Assembly: GCA_003254905.1 (NCBI GenBank)
Contig: QANU01057090.1
Coordinates: forward strand, 537,287 to 601,286
DNA length: 64,000 bases
From: Nissolia schottii
Taxonomy: Eukaryota > Streptophyta > Magnoliopsida > Fabales > Fabaceae
Direction: 5' to 3'
This document shows, piece after piece, positions 63,775-64,000 of the stretch. Every line of letters begins with the position of its first letter. Position 1 is the stretch's first letter. The notes under the pieces are model-generated. The model was not told where the DNA came from and made no database searches. It worked only from the letters and a program-made list of their open reading frames with translations. The position numbers and the translations under genes were made by a program.

Positions 63775-63874
63775 AGGCATCACTATTAACAACTTTTCAT
63801 AACTTCTCTTCCATTTAGAATCATAAGTATCAACACACATAGCCGGATAAAGAGATTCACACAGAGAGATCAAT

Positions 63875-64000
63875 ATGGGGGCTTGTTTCTCTTGCAAATC
63901 ATCCTCCAATTTCAGCAACAGCATCCGAGTGGTCCACATGAATGGCCATGTAGAAGACTTTGATCAACCAATTTCAGCTAGCCAAGTAATTGGCAACCCT
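63875..64000 (+). CDS. PADRE/DUF4228 domain protein, N-terminal part
   Basis: Forty-two codons are present before the window ends. The protein begins MGACFSCKSS, a likely N-myristoylation and palmitoylation signal, followed by IRVVHMNGHVEDFDQPISASQVIGNP cut here into IRVVHMNGHVEDF and QPISASQVIGNP. This is the opening block of the plant PADRE (DUF4228) family, small proteins often induced by pathogens and abiotic stress; their molecular role is poorly known. The start is chosen because it is the first ATG after the TATA box and gives the family's usual MGxC beginning. The antisense frame at 63673-63939 is a shadow of this gene. Confidence 0.85.
   Translation, partial: MGACFSCKSSSNFSNSIRVVHMNGHVEDFDQPISASQVIGNP

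Noticed and set aside
63673-63939. 88-codon minus-strand frame at the window end
   Set aside because: Antisense shadow of the DUF4228 gene's promoter and first codons.

Overview
The window looks like plant nuclear DNA. It is AT-rich, its genes are split by GT-AG introns, it carries many small transposons, and it encodes plant-specific proteins and microRNAs. The legume-type transposon content and a run of miR169 genes make a papilionoid legume, most likely soybean (Glycine), the best guess. That species call is inference; no alignment was run.

Layout: 1-9.6 kb is gene-poor, with decayed repeats. 9.6-18.9 kb holds a complete nine-exon Zn/Cd-transporting P1B-type ATPase of the HMA2/3/4 group on the + strand, with a TATA-like box, a (TA)n tract in the leader, a very His/Cys-rich C-terminus and a SINE in its downstream region. 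24-45 kb is a cluster of four MIR169 hairpins, all on the + strand (mature arms near 24.32, 30.87, 41.51 and 44.80 kb), each with its own TATA box 130-190 bp upstream. A 5.6-kb Copia retrotransposon, inserted on the minus strand at 34.06-39.66 kb and dead by nonsense mutations, separates the second and third hairpins. 46.5-52.1 kb holds a complete ten-exon minus-strand gene for a GT14 (Core-2/I-branching) glycosyltransferase-like membrane protein. 56.7-59.2 kb is a non-autonomous PIF/Harbinger element with very long inverted repeats, a TAA target duplication and a remnant of its ORF1. 59.3-63.5 kb is packed with small elements (nested MITEs and two SINEs, one with a perfect 16-bp target duplication). 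The last 126 bases are the start of a + strand gene for a PADRE/DUF4228 protein, cut by the window edge.

The genes do not form an operon-like unit. The HMA transporter acts in Zn/Cd export or vacuolar sequestration. The miR169 genes are expected to repress NF-YA transcription factors. The GT14 protein acts in the secretory pathway. Exon boundaries were placed by reading frame, GT-AG sites and remembered family features, so they are predictions, though in both large genes every junction keeps the frame.
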